DNA of 64,000 nucleotides. Origin: Algoriphagus terrigena DSM 22685 (GTDB lineage: Bacteria > Bacteroidota > Bacteroidia > Cytophagales > Cyclobacteriaceae). Shown here piece by piece: positions 16,696 through 24,481 of this stretch. Position 1 is the first letter of the stretch. Every line of letters begins with the position of its first letter. The stretch lies in assembly GCF_000429445.1 (NCBI RefSeq), contig NZ_KE386904.1:412981-476980 (forward strand). The letters are read 5' to 3'. A program made the translations under genes and the position numbers. Below the pieces are notes generated by a model. The model was not told where the DNA came from. It did not search any database and saw only the letters and a program-made list of their open reading frames with translations.

Positions 16696-17853
16696 TTAAA
16701 ATTTTAGATTGAAAAATGCTTTCTTAATGTCTACCGAAGGTAGATCTGACAGTACTTTCATAATTTGATTTACAGTATCTCCATTTCCATAATGTTGCTT
16801 TTGATTCTTTATCCTATCCCGAAATTCAGTACTTAATCCCTTAATTATAGCAGCGGCTATCTCTGTTTCATTGGGAAGCGTATTAATTACACTTTCAGGC
16901 ATGACTCTTCCTTTTTGTCTATCTCCAATATTAATAGTGGGCACATTAAAATAGGGGACTTCTAGAATTCCACTCGAAGAATTGCCGACAATCATGTCCA
17001 TATACTGAATACAAGACAAATAGCGTAGTTGACCTAATGATCTAAACTCAATAGCAATCTCATTGTTCTCGGCTACGAATTGTGAGATCATGTGATTGAT
17101 TATTCGTCCGTCCCTATCCGAGTTGGCATGGGTGAAAATAAAATGAGTTTCCTCAAGAGTCCTAAATACATTAAGTACAGCTTTGAATTGCTCTTCCGCG
17201 GAATTATTTTCTAAGGTAACAGGATGATAAGTGATTAATATATTTCTCTTGCTTAAATTAAATCCTATTGATTTTTCAAAATCTTCTCTACTCAATAATT
17301 TAAGGTTTCGAATTGAATCCAACCCAATGGCCCCGACATTAAACACCCTGTCAGGGTGTTCTCCCAATTGAATTATACGCTTTCGGTAGATCTCTGTCGA
17401 AGCAAAATGCAACGAACTCATCTTTGTAATGGCATGGCGAATTCCTTCGTCATAAGCTCCTTCTGTCGTTTCCCCGCCATGAATATGTGCTATGGGAATA
17501 TTTGCGAACATTGCAGCTGTAGCTGCTGCCAACATTTCAGAACGGTCTCCCAGAATGAATATCAAATCTGGCTTCAATTCATCTATTGCATCGGCAAATC
17601 CTATCATAGCCAATCCAACAGATTTTGTTATACCAACTGCAGTATCTGAAGAAAGTAAACACTCTATTTTTTTTGCTATTGGGTAACCGTCTTTCTCAAT
17701 CTCCTGTATAGTATAGCCGAACTCAGGCGAAAGGTGCATGGCAGTAACAATAAGTTGCAACTGATATCTGTTACCCCGAAAAATTTGATCGATAAGAGGT
17801 TTTAAAAGCCCAAACTCAGCTCTTGTCCCTGTGACGACGGCAATTTTTTTCAC
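16696..17853 (-). CDS. legG: Hydrolysing 2-epimerase of the legionaminic pathway
   Basis: A 385-residue NeuC/LegG-type enzyme that removes the nucleotide while epimerising C2, here expected to turn GDP-N,N'-diacetylbacillosamine into 2,4-diacetamido-2,4,6-trideoxymannose. Motifs: KKIAVVTGTRAEFGLLKPLI at the start, VTAMHLSPEFGYT, FILGDRSEMLAAA, HIHGGETTEGAYDEGIRHA, ITYHPVTLE, THANSDRDGR, GNSSSGILEVPYFNVPTIN. The GNSSSGI loop and the GGE-x-T-x-G-A-x-DE segment are those of hydrolysing forms, unlike the WecB-type gene at 8.4 kb. Translation starts with GTG at 17853, immediately after the legI stop codon. The gene is inside an uninterrupted leg series. Confidence 0.87.
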   Translation of the reverse strand: MKKIAVVTGTRAEFGLLKPLIDQIFRGNRYQLQLIVTAMHLSPEFGYTIQEIEKDGYPIAKKIECLLSSDTAVGITKSVGLAMIGFADAIDELKPDLIFILGDRSEMLAAATAAMFANIPIAHIHGGETTEGAYDEGIRHAITKMSSLHFASTEIYRKRIIQLGEHPDRVFNVGAIGLDSIRNLKLLSREDFEKSIGFNLSKRNILITYHPVTLENNSAEEQFKAVLNVFRTLEETHFIFTHANSDRDGRIINHMISQFVAENNEIAIEFRSLGQLRYLSCIQYMDMIVGNSSSGILEVPYFNVPTINIGDRQKGRVMPESVINTLPNETEIAAAIIKGLSTEFRDRIKNQKQHYGNGDTVNQIMKVLSDLPSVDIKKAFFNLKF

Positions 17854-18867
17854 TTACTCTAAAACAATTAACTCTTCCGGTTCAAAATCTTTCATGGCAG
17901 TGGATCCCACTACCTCATCCCATCTCATAGGACTCACTCCTATACCAGGGCGCTTAACCCCCAGATTTGATTCGCTTAAAGTCTCACCCTTTCTAATAGG
18001 TTTCACAGCAATGATACTCTTACGTGCCACAAACTTATTTTTTATTTCAGATGAAGAGGGTTCTTTGATTCCTGATCCGGAAATAGCTCTTTCTATATTT
18101 CGAATCGTCCTAACCATCTCTTTCAGCTCAGCCGGCTCTAAAGAAGCCCTGTGATCCGGTCCCGGCAAATTTCGATCAAGAGTAAAATGCTTTTCAATAA
18201 CAGTTGCACCCAAAGCCACAGCTGCAATAGGAACCTCGATTCCTAATGTATGGTCAGAATACCCTATTTTAACATTCAATTTCCTTCCAATGTCATTCAT
18301 TGCTCTAAGATTGACATCTTCCATAGGCGTTGGATACTCAGTATTACAATGGACTACGGTAATATCGCTTTTTGCAATGCCTCCATCAAGTAGAACTTCG
18401 AAAGCTTCTTGGACTTCACCCATGGACGCCATGCCGGTTGACATAACTACTGGCTTATTAAAACTCGCAATCTTACGCAAATAAGGAAGATTTGTAATTT
18501 CCCCAGAAGGAATCTTAAAAAGGTCTATCCCAATATTATATAAAAACCCTAAACTATCAAGATCAAAACCGGTGGAAAGGAACTTGATTGACTTTGATTT
18601 ACAATAAGAAATTAGCTCTAGATGTGCATCTTCAGACAATTCCAATTTTTTCAGCATCTCATACTGAGAATCTGTATTGCCAGTGTTGGAATTTTGGTAA
18701 TCCGCGCGACCGGCAGATTTGGTTACCAATTTTGACGCTTTAAAAGTTTGAAACTTTACATAATCTGAGCCGGACTCAGCAGCAGCATCAATAAGTTTTT
18801 TAGCTTGTTCAATATCCCCATTGTGGTTGACACCTGCTTCCGCAATTATAAGCACTCTGTTAATCAT
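17854..18867 (-). CDS. legI: N,N'-diacetyllegionaminate synthase
   Basis: A 337-residue NeuB-family synthase. It condenses the released diacetamido-trideoxy-mannose with phosphoenolpyruvate to the nine-carbon legionaminic acid. The N-terminal TIM barrel carries IAEAGVNHNGDIEQAKKLID, DYVKFQTFKASKLVT, FLSTGFDLDSLGFL, FKIPSGEITNLPYL, VMSTGMASMGEV, VHCNTEYPTP, IGYSDHTLGIEV and VIEKHFTLDRNLPGPDHRAS. An SAF (antifreeze-like) domain follows at about 275-337 (ARKSIIAVKPIRKGETL, GVSPMRWDEVVG). The first four bases overlap the legH stop. Closely similar proteins make Neu5Ac; the choice of legionaminate relies on legB, legC, legH and ptmE beside it. Confidence 0.9.
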   Translation of the reverse strand: MINRVLIIAEAGVNHNGDIEQAKKLIDAAAESGSDYVKFQTFKASKLVTKSAGRADYQNSNTGNTDSQYEMLKKLELSEDAHLELISYCKSKSIKFLSTGFDLDSLGFLYNIGIDLFKIPSGEITNLPYLRKIASFNKPVVMSTGMASMGEVQEAFEVLLDGGIAKSDITVVHCNTEYPTPMEDVNLRAMNDIGRKLNVKIGYSDHTLGIEVPIAAVALGATVIEKHFTLDRNLPGPDHRASLEPAELKEMVRTIRNIERAISGSGIKEPSSSEIKNKFVARKSIIAVKPIRKGETLSESNLGVKRPGIGVSPMRWDEVVGSTAMKDFEPEELIVLE

Positions 18868-19487
18868 ATTATTCTGCCTGGATTTCCAACTATTTTTTGA
18901 TGATCTTCAATATCTTTTAACACTACCGAACCCGCTCCAATGACAACGTTTTTTCCAATTCGAACCCCTTGTTTGATCACAGCATTTGCACCTATAAAAC
19001 TTAGATCACCTACTCTTACATTCCCCGCTAAAACGGCTCCTGGAGCTATATGTACGGCATCGCCAATCACACATTCATGCTCTACTATGGCACCAGTATT
19101 GACAATACAAAGGTCGCCAACTTTTGCTAATGGATTAATAGAAACGTTCTTGGAGATAAAATTCCCAAAGCCCATAATACAGGTTTTTGAAATGGAACTG
19201 GTTGGATGAATGACGTTTAGAAGCTTTCTTTTCTTTGATAGAATATAGTCTGCAATCCTTTTCCTCACTTCATTGCTACCAATTCCAAGAATGTAATTCT
19301 TGTCAGTTTCCCACTCATCAAAGTCATCATCCATTTCATTTCCCAAATATTTCAAGTCAAATGGGTTTAAAACGCTTTTTCTGAGCTCGATGTAGCCTGT
19401 TAGTTGCAAGCCTGACAGAAAAGCCGCCTCGGCCACAACAAACCCATGGCCCGAATACCCAACCAACGTCACTTCCCTATTTGACAC
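18864..19487 (-). CDS. legH: Acetyltransferase of the PglD/NeuD/LegH family
   Basis: A left-handed beta-helix N-acetyltransferase that should acetylate the 4-amino group made by LegC. The N-terminal Rossmann-like part starts with REVTLVGYSGHGFVVAEAA, followed by hexapeptide coils (CIMGFGNFISKNVSI, VGDLCIVNTGAIVEHEC, IGDAVHIAPGAVLAG, IGKNVVIGAGSVVLKDI) and the closing KIVGNPGRII. The His in VEHEC is the family's catalytic base. An in-frame ATG exists at 19541 but lies 65 bases inside legC. GTG at 19487 gives a normal family N-terminus with an 11-base overlap, so it is chosen here (207 residues). Confidence 0.82.
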   Translation of the reverse strand: MSNREVTLVGYSGHGFVVAEAAFLSGLQLTGYIELRKSVLNPFDLKYLGNEMDDDFDEWETDKNYILGIGSNEVRKRIADYILSKKRKLLNVIHPTSSISKTCIMGFGNFISKNVSINPLAKVGDLCIVNTGAIVEHECVIGDAVHIAPGAVLAGNVRVGDLSFIGANAVIKQGVRIGKNVVIGAGSVVLKDIEDHQKIVGNPGRII

Positions 19488-20619
19488 TACTCGGAATATT
19501 GACGATACGTTCTTCCAAAAACTCCGCGTTCTGCTGCTCATCCCGTATGCAGGACTTATACATAGGTAATTTATACAACAATTGCCATATTGGACGGGTC
19601 ATTACCTTTGAGTCGTTCGTCTCCTTCAAGAAAGAATCCCTTTCCATTCTATCTTCTAGCTCAACGCACATTAACCAATAATTTGCCTTTGTATTAGGTC
19701 TCTCAGTACGGAATTTAATGTCTTGCGCCTTGAAAAAATGGTCATACTCTTCTGCTAGTTTTCTTTTTTCGGATAGAAAACAATCTAACTGTTCCAATTG
19801 AGCGCAGGCAAGGGCGGCATTAAGATTGGGCATCCTGAAATTATAGCCCAATTCATCATGATAATATTCAAAGGGGTGCGGCTTTTTGGCAGTAGTTGTC
19901 AGATATTTGGCTTTTTCACCCAGGGATAAAGAACTACTTACTATTGCCCCTCCGCCCCCGCAAGTGGCTATTTTGTTTCCGTTAAAAGAAAACACGCCAA
20001 TATCGCCAAAGCTACCTGTTGGTTTTCCGTGAAATTCACTACCCAAAGACTCAGCTGCATCTTCAACTAGAGGGATTCCCCACTTTTTGCAAACAACTAC
20101 CAATTCATCGATTCGAACTGGGAAACCGAAGGTATGCATAGGCAGGCATGCTGCAATTCTATTTCCGGTCCGTTTGTTATAGCACCCATCCTCGCGAAGT
20201 TCACCAAACTCTTCAAGGAAATTACTGACTGCAGTCGGAGAAAGCCCCATTGTATCACGATCCACGTCCAAAAAAACCGGGTGAGCAGCGTTATATGCGA
20301 TAGCATTTGCTGTCGCAACAAAAGTTAAGGCTTGTGTGAGTACTTCGTCCCCCGCCTTAACACCGACAAGTCTTAAAGCTACTTGTATTCCAGAGGTACC
20401 GTTAACTACTGCAACTGCTTTTGACGTTGCCGTAATCTGCTGCATCATTTCTTCAAATTTATCCACATATGCGCCCACTGAAGAAACAAAGGTAGAATCT
20501 ATTGTATCGTTAAGGTATTTCTTTTCATTACCCCGAAAACGGGGCTCATGCAACGGTATAAATTTGCTCGTATTGAAGCTCTCGCGAACAAAACGAATCG
20601 TTTCCTGAAATTTGTTCAT
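19477..20619 (-). CDS. legC: LegC-family PLP-dependent aminotransferase
   Basis: A DegT/DnrJ/EryC1-family aminotransferase of 380 residues that puts an amino group on C4 of the 4-keto-6-deoxy sugar nucleotide from LegB. The N-terminus FIPLHEPRFRGNEKKYLND and VVNGTSGIQVALRL, LTQALTFVATANAI, FLDVDRDTMGLSP, LVEDAAESLGS and GVFSFNGNKIATCGGGG follow the family order; K216 in FNGNK is the expected PLP-binding lysine. The ATG at 20619 shares a base with the legB stop (TGATG), a classic coupled start; a GTG at 20622 is the alternative. The opening HEP-x-F-x-G-NE is typical of the LegC subgroup, not PseC. Confidence 0.87.
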   Translation of the reverse strand: MNKFQETIRFVRESFNTSKFIPLHEPRFRGNEKKYLNDTIDSTFVSSVGAYVDKFEEMMQQITATSKAVAVVNGTSGIQVALRLVGVKAGDEVLTQALTFVATANAIAYNAAHPVFLDVDRDTMGLSPTAVSNFLEEFGELREDGCYNKRTGNRIAACLPMHTFGFPVRIDELVVVCKKWGIPLVEDAAESLGSEFHGKPTGSFGDIGVFSFNGNKIATCGGGGAIVSSSLSLGEKAKYLTTTAKKPHPFEYYHDELGYNFRMPNLNAALACAQLEQLDCFLSEKRKLAEEYDHFFKAQDIKFRTERPNTKANYWLMCVELEDRMERDSFLKETNDSKVMTRPIWQLLYKLPMYKSCIRDEQQNAEFLEERIVNIPSSVK

Positions 20620-21806
20620 CACATCTTAGAATCTAAGTATTTACCAGTTTCCTTATGCCCAAAATCCGGAATCATAACATGAAAAAGGTCAACGATATCT
20701 TCTTTTTCCCATTCTCCTTCATTTCTTAGATTCGAAATTTTCTCCTCAAATAATTCAAGTTTACTTCTCTCTATCGTCAATGGGTTTTTGATTACACCTA
20801 GATTATCGAAGCTATTTAAATCCAGGGTTTCCTGGTCAGTATAAAACTCTTCAAAATCTTTTTCACCTGTAGTATCACTTTTGGTAAAATAACAAGGCCA
20901 CTTTTTTTCCTCAGTCAATGGATTGACCAATTGCCTCGCCTCTTCTTCCGAGTGGCATAAGTAAGCTTCGTACCCCAATTGCTCCAAATACTTAATAGCT
21001 ATGTCAGCAAAGGAAATTAAATGGAGGCTTTCGCTTAATTTTGGAAAAAATATATCCCGGTTTTCACCAAACAGACACGACATCAGACACAGTTCCCCGG
21101 ACTCCTGCGGGGTAACGAAATAGCGCTTTATGTCTGATGGGGCTACGATTGGCTGTCGCTTCTGAATACGCTGGTTAAATCCGTGAAGTAAAGAACCATC
21201 AGAAAAAGCCACATTGGCAAAGCGGGCTGTCGATATGCTAATATCTTCACTTCGCCTCATGAGGAACATCTCCATGATCCTTTTAGAAGCTCCCATCATA
21301 TTCACCGGGTTTGCGGCTTTGTCTGTGGAGACACAAAAATACTTTTTAACGCCATTTTTGATTGACTGACTAAGCGTTTTATCAGTATTAAAAACATTTA
21401 CCTCTATCATCCTCATTAGGGTGAAAGGGTCTTTCTCACTCCTAACATGCTTCAATGCAGATAGATTGAGGACATAATCATACTTACCATCAGCTTTTAT
21501 GAACGCGTCATATTCCACAGAGCCAATATCGAGAGCGAAGGTCTTAAATTCTCCATCGATGTAACCGAAAGAGCTCCGAATGTCGCGAACTAATTCGACC
21601 ATGTTATTTTCACTGATGTCCACGACATGAAGTTTCAATGGATTTCTTTTAAAAATCTCCTTAGTTACAGCCTGTCCGATAGATCCGGCACCGCCAAGGA
21701 CCAAAAATCGAGAATTTCCTACGATAGCAGAAATCTCAGGTTCTCTACTTAGAATATCCTTTTGAAACAACACTTCGCTCCTACCTATTAAACTAAGTAA
21801 TCTCAT
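20619..21806 (-). CDS. legB: UDP/GDP-GlcNAc 4,6-dehydratase
   Basis: A 395-residue extended SDR of the FlaA1/PglF/LegB type that makes the 4-keto-6-deoxy intermediate entering the legionaminic pathway. The NAD-binding loop is VLGGAGSIGQAV (about residues 37-48), followed by LSALKHVRSEKDPF, the catalytic VSTDKAANPVNMMGASKR (Met takes the place of the usual SDR Tyr, as in this family, with Lys three residues on), and RFANVAFSDGSLLHGF. It has no membrane segments, unlike PglF. A C-terminal extension of about 65 mostly charged residues follows the SDR fold. It abuts the WbpB-type gene with no gap. Confidence 0.87.
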   Translation of the reverse strand: MRLLSLIGRSEVLFQKDILSREPEISAIVGNSRFLVLGGAGSIGQAVTKEIFKRNPLKLHVVDISENNMVELVRDIRSSFGYIDGEFKTFALDIGSVEYDAFIKADGKYDYVLNLSALKHVRSEKDPFTLMRMIEVNVFNTDKTLSQSIKNGVKKYFCVSTDKAANPVNMMGASKRIMEMFLMRRSEDISISTARFANVAFSDGSLLHGFNQRIQKRQPIVAPSDIKRYFVTPQESGELCLMSCLFGENRDIFFPKLSESLHLISFADIAIKYLEQLGYEAYLCHSEEEARQLVNPLTEEKKWPCYFTKSDTTGEKDFEEFYTDQETLDLNSFDNLGVIKNPLTIERSKLELFEEKISNLRNEGEWEKEDIVDLFHVMIPDFGHKETGKYLDSKM

Positions 21807-22784
21807 TTACTGTTTTTTTGAAAAAGGGTGTTCTGTCAAAGGGCTTTTGGCTAAAGGATGATAATCACCTGTCAGTCCTATCGGTTCTGCATGTCTTATA
21901 TTTTGGACTATTTCAATGCTTGGTCGAGCTTCCTCTAGACCAAATCCGTGTCCATCCAAGATATGCTGATAACTATGCGTATGTAATTCAGTGAATCCGT
22001 CGCTAAATTCGATTTCCGTCCCTTCCATTGTGAGCGACCGATATGTCCGCCCACCCCGAGCTTTCACCGCCTCCGGAAGCGTATCTGCGTTGATACTCAG
22101 AAACCATCTAACTCTTGCCCGCTCCAATTCAAAGTAGCCAGCGGCACGATCGTGGGTGTGTAAATGGACCACGTTTTGCTTCACCGCTCCAAATACCCAA
22201 GTCAGCATATCATAGAAGTGGACCCCTATGTTAGTGGCAATCCCTCCTGATTTACTTACATCCCCTTTCCAGGACGTATAGTACCAGTGGCCTCTTGATG
22301 TGATGTAGGCTAAGTCAATGTCATAAATCTTATCTTTGGGGCTCTCTTCGATCTGTTTTTTCAGCGCGATAATAGAAGGATGTAACCTTAGCTGAAGAAT
22401 ATTGAAGACCCTTGCTCCATGTTCCTTTTCTACTTCCGCCAAGGCATCAATATTCCAGGGATTGAGAACCAACGGCTTTTCACAGATTACATTCGCCCCC
22501 ACCCGTAACCCAAATCGGATATGTGAATCGTGCAGATAATTTGGAGAGCAGATACTTACATAGTCGATTGGGTTACTTGTGCGCTTCAATTTTTCTACGT
22601 GTCGGTCGAACCGTTCAAATTCAGTGAAAAAATCAGCATCCGGAAAATGGCTGTCCATCACTCCTACACTGTCAAACTTGTCATACGCAGCCAAAAGAAC
22701 ATTTCCGGTATCCTTTACCGCCTTCATATGTCGTGGTGCGATATATCCAGCAGCACCTATTAAAGCAAAATTCTTCATTGTCAT
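21807..22784 (-). CDS. wbpB: Gfo/Idh/MocA oxidoreductase, WbpB/WlbA type
   Basis: A 325-residue NAD-dependent dehydrogenase expected to oxidise C3 of UDP-GlcNAcA. The Rossmann start FALIGAAGYIAPRHMKAV, the IDYVSICSPNYLHDSHI segment and the catalytic VICEKPLVLNP (Glu-Lys-Pro) are standard for the family. GHWYYTSWKGDVSKSGGIA and NIGVHFYDMLTWVFG match the WbpB/WlbA subgroup that binds a UDP-uronic acid. In the Pseudomonas pathway this enzyme works with the aminotransferase WbpE, recycling NADH through 2-oxoglutarate, and the two genes are separated here only by wbpD. It overlaps wbpD by four bases. Confidence 0.86.
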   Translation of the reverse strand: MTMKNFALIGAAGYIAPRHMKAVKDTGNVLLAAYDKFDSVGVMDSHFPDADFFTEFERFDRHVEKLKRTSNPIDYVSICSPNYLHDSHIRFGLRVGANVICEKPLVLNPWNIDALAEVEKEHGARVFNILQLRLHPSIIALKKQIEESPKDKIYDIDLAYITSRGHWYYTSWKGDVSKSGGIATNIGVHFYDMLTWVFGAVKQNVVHLHTHDRAAGYFELERARVRWFLSINADTLPEAVKARGGRTYRSLTMEGTEIEFSDGFTELHTHSYQHILDGHGFGLEEARPSIEIVQNIRHAEPIGLTGDYHPLAKSPLTEHPFSKKQ

Positions 22785-23353
22785 GATTTTGTTACTTGGT
22801 TATTTTGGAGCAAGTACAGATCACCTGTCTCTGTGCATTTAGCACTACCCTGCTCATTAAAGATCAATTTGGAACCATATTCGCTCATCCAGCCGATTTG
22901 TTTTGCAGGATTGCCTACCATCAGTGCATAGGCTGGGACATTTTTAGTTATTACCGCGCCAGCACCGATAAATGCATAGGCACCAATATCGTGGCCACAG
23001 ACAATTGTCGCATTAGCTCCAATAGTGGCACCCTTTCCCACATGGGTCTTGGCATACTCAGACTTGCGGTTCACCGCACTTCTTGGATTGATGACATTGG
23101 TAAATACCATAGAAGGGCCCAAAAACACATCATCTCCGCAGGTTACTCCGGTATAGATGGAAACGTTGTTTTGAACTTTGACATTACTTCCAAGTACTAC
23201 CTCTGGAGAGATCACTACATTTTGACCGATATTACACCCCTTTCCGATCTTACAATTTGGCATGATATGGGAAAAATGCCAGATTTTTGTTCCCGCTCCG
23301 ATTTCGCAGCCTTCGTCGATATAGGCACTTTGGTGCACGAAATAGTCCTTCAT
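22781..23353 (-). CDS. wbpD: UDP-3-amino-GlcNAcA N-acetyltransferase, WbpD/WlbB type
   Basis: A 190-residue hexapeptide acetyltransferase that would acetylate the 3-amino group of UDP-2-acetamido-3-amino-glucuronic acid. The start YFVHQSAYIDEGCEIGAG and the coils KIWHFSHIMPNCKIGKGC, NIGQNVVISPEVVLGSNV, KVQNNVSIYTGVTCGDDV, FLGPSMVFTNVINPRSAV form the beta-helix; KIGWMSEYG-like QIGWMSEYGSKL near the end is a hallmark of the WbpD/WlbB subgroup. It overlaps wbpE and wbpB by four bases at each end, so the three proteins are likely made in step. Confidence 0.88.
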   Translation of the reverse strand: MKDYFVHQSAYIDEGCEIGAGTKIWHFSHIMPNCKIGKGCNIGQNVVISPEVVLGSNVKVQNNVSIYTGVTCGDDVFLGPSMVFTNVINPRSAVNRKSEYAKTHVGKGATIGANATIVCGHDIGAYAFIGAGAVITKNVPAYALMVGNPAKQIGWMSEYGSKLIFNEQGSAKCTETGDLYLLQNNQVTKS

Positions 23354-24477
23354 TTAAAATACCCTTTTACAGTTTCAATTATGTACTCTTGTTCCTCGGC
23401 TTTCATCTCCGTATGAATGGGAAGTGAAAGTACCTTCTCACACAATGATTCAGAAACCGGAAATTGTCCTCTTTTAAATCCGGCATCTTGGTATGCCTCC
23501 TGTAGATGCAGGGGGATAGGATAGTAAACCATCGATGGTACTCCCTTCTCAGCCAAATATGCTTTTAGATCATCCCTCCTATCTCCCTCTATCTGGACAG
23601 TATACTGATGGAATGCATGGGTAGAATTTGGCACCCTCACCGGTTTTTTAACATACTCATGGCCGAGAAATGCATTATCATATCTGTCAGCAACTTCATT
23701 TCTGGAGGCCGTATATCTATCGAGGTATTGAAGTTTTACATTCAAAATCGCGGCCTGCAGGGTATCTAGCCTGGAGTTAACGCCTACAATGTGATGATGG
23801 TATTTCTTCTTTTGGCCATGGTTAGCGATCATTCGGAGCTTCTCAGCTAAAGCCGCATCATTGGTGAACATCGCTCCTCCGTCCCCATAGCAACCCAAAT
23901 TTTTGGAAGGAAAGAAAGAAGTTGTTCCTACATCGCCCATCGTGCCTGCCTGCATTTTCCGGCCATCGGAAAAAGTGTATTTGGCACCGATGGCCTGAGC
24001 GGTATCTTCGATAATCTTTAGATTGTGTGTCTTAGCAAACTCCAAGATAGCTTCCATATTAGAGCATTGTCCATAAAGATGAACAGGCACTATTCCCACG
24101 GTGTTGGATGTCAACTTTGACTTGAGTTGGGCAACATCCATACCGTAAGTATCCGGATCTACATCGATAAAAACAGGTTTAAGTCCCAGCAATGCGATGA
24201 CCTCGGCGGTTGCAACGTATGTGAACGCAGGAACTATTACTTCTTGACCGGGCTGGAATCCCAAGCCCATCATCGCGATCTGTAGCGCATCCGTTCCATT
24301 GCCACAGGTAATTACATATTTGGCGCCCGTATATGCTGCTAAAGCATCAGAAAATTCTTTCACCTGGGGACCATTTATAAAAGCGGTCTCATTAATTACT
24401 TCTTGGATAGCATCATCTATCTTGTCTTTTATTCTGTCATATTGGGACTTCAAGTCCACCATCTGGATCTTTTCCAT
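23350..24477 (-). CDS. wbpE: UDP-3-oxo-GlcNAcA aminotransferase, WbpE/WlbC type
   Basis: A 375-residue DegT/DnrJ-family aminotransferase. It would convert the 3-keto uronic acid from WbpB to the 3-amino sugar, using glutamate. Motifs: IQMVDLKSQYDRIKDKID at the start, NGPQVKEFSDALAAYTGA, ITCGNGTDALQIAMMG, VPAFTYVATAEVIAL, VHLYGQCSNMEAI, IIEDTAQAIGAKY, TSFFPSKNLGCYGDGGAMFT. The internal aldimine lysine is K192 in FFPSKNLG. The VDLK-x-QY opening and the NLGCYGDGG loop are typical of the WbpE/WlbC group. It starts four bases after the dehydrogenase stop codon. Confidence 0.88.
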   Translation of the reverse strand: MEKIQMVDLKSQYDRIKDKIDDAIQEVINETAFINGPQVKEFSDALAAYTGAKYVITCGNGTDALQIAMMGLGFQPGQEVIVPAFTYVATAEVIALLGLKPVFIDVDPDTYGMDVAQLKSKLTSNTVGIVPVHLYGQCSNMEAILEFAKTHNLKIIEDTAQAIGAKYTFSDGRKMQAGTMGDVGTTSFFPSKNLGCYGDGGAMFTNDAALAEKLRMIANHGQKKKYHHHIVGVNSRLDTLQAAILNVKLQYLDRYTASRNEVADRYDNAFLGHEYVKKPVRVPNSTHAFHQYTVQIEGDRRDDLKAYLAEKGVPSMVYYPIPLHLQEAYQDAGFKRGQFPVSESLCEKVLSLPIHTEMKAEEQEYIIETVKGYFK

Positions 24478-24481
24478 ATTG

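Noticed and set aside
14787..21806. Pseudaminic or sialic acid pathway
   Set aside because: The LegC-type aminotransferase, the hydrolysing NeuC/LegG-type epimerase and the PtmE-type nucleotidyltransferase together fit legionaminic acid better; a PseG-type protein is absent.
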